Assembly (NCBI GenBank): GCA_035252155.1
Contig: DATFDL010000535.1
Span: forward strand, 1 to 20,797
Reading direction: 5' to 3'
From: JAICLL01 sp035252155
GTDB lineage: Bacteria > Planctomycetota > Planctomycetia > Pirellulales > JAICIG01
Length of the DNA: 20,797 nucleotides
A program made the position numbers and the translations under genes. Below are positions 20,768 through 20,797 of the stretch, piece by piece (position 1 is the first letter of the stretch; each line of letters starts with the position of its first letter). A model generated the notes under the pieces. It saw only the letters and a list, made by a program, of their open reading frames with translations. It was not told where the DNA came from and did no database searches.

Positions 20768-20797
20768 ACGTACTTTCGCGGAGCGAAAGACGACAAT
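20768..20797. repeat. Family D hairpin, cut by right edge
   Basis: CTTTCGC-GGA-GCGAAAG followed by ACGAC matches the arm of the inverted repeat inside the DUF1549 gene (14129-14179). The region 20684-20767 before it shows no gene. Confidence 0.75.

Overview
This window most likely comes from a planctomycete, probably a Pirellulales-type member of the Planctomycetota. It is GC-rich. It carries an adjacent DUF1549/DUF1553 and DUF1501 gene pair, two Ser/Thr kinases sharing the same N-terminal leader style, an ECF sigma factor coupled to a membrane-anchored DUF1549 protein, a DUF1570 protein and a DUF1573-like remnant. No rRNA, tRNA, CRISPR array, phage gene or transposase was seen.

Layout, left to right. 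(1) 1-998, minus: a polytopic membrane protein running off the left edge. (2) 1216-3345, plus: a Ser/Thr kinase, membrane segment and FGE/SUMF-like domain in one protein. (3) 3581-4477, plus: rsmH, standing alone. (4) 4478-6057: a gene-poor stretch with a decayed DUF1573 fragment, a small Gly-rich minus-strand gene and two large palindromic elements. (5) 6058-10306, minus: a second Ser/Thr kinase followed after 10 bp by a fused MFS/spermidine synthase-like membrane protein. (6) 10746-15087, minus: ECF sigma, then DUF1549/DUF1553 (4-bp overlap), then DUF1501 (26-bp gap). This is the most operon-like unit in the window. (7) 15376-16284, minus: a TIM-barrel sugar-isomerase-like protein. (8) 16588-18293, plus: an ABC-2 exporter ATPase and permease (4-bp overlap). 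(9) 18375-20662, plus: a glycosyltransferase and a DUF1570 peptidase-like lipoprotein.

The most unusual feature is the density of short self-complementary repeats and their invasion of coding sequence. At least six kinds are visible: (A) a ~75-130 bp three-hairpin element, five copies; (B) a ~125-140 bp element built on GGAACG arms, two copies; (C) a GGGTTCA heptamer tandem repeat with GGATTCR variants; (D) a TTTCGC/GCGAAA hairpin; (E) a GTAG-bounded GC hairpin; (F) a CTCCC/GGGAG hairpin. Families B-F are read through in frame in the membrane protein, kinase-FGE, DUF1549, sigma factor, isomerase and glycosyltransferase genes, or supply gene ends or false upstream starts. The strand carrying GGGTTCA has no stop codon in any frame, whereas its complement has TGA in every frame. 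All three coding insertions of the heptamer are in the permissive orientation.

Functional picture (inference): the sigma/DUF1549/DUF1501 unit looks like a cell-surface signalling or secreted-protein module. The two kinases look like membrane-tethered regulators. The ABC transporter, glycosyltransferase and lipoprotein suggest envelope functions. I do not see a clear new defence or metabolic system. The candidate novelty is the translated-repeat biology.
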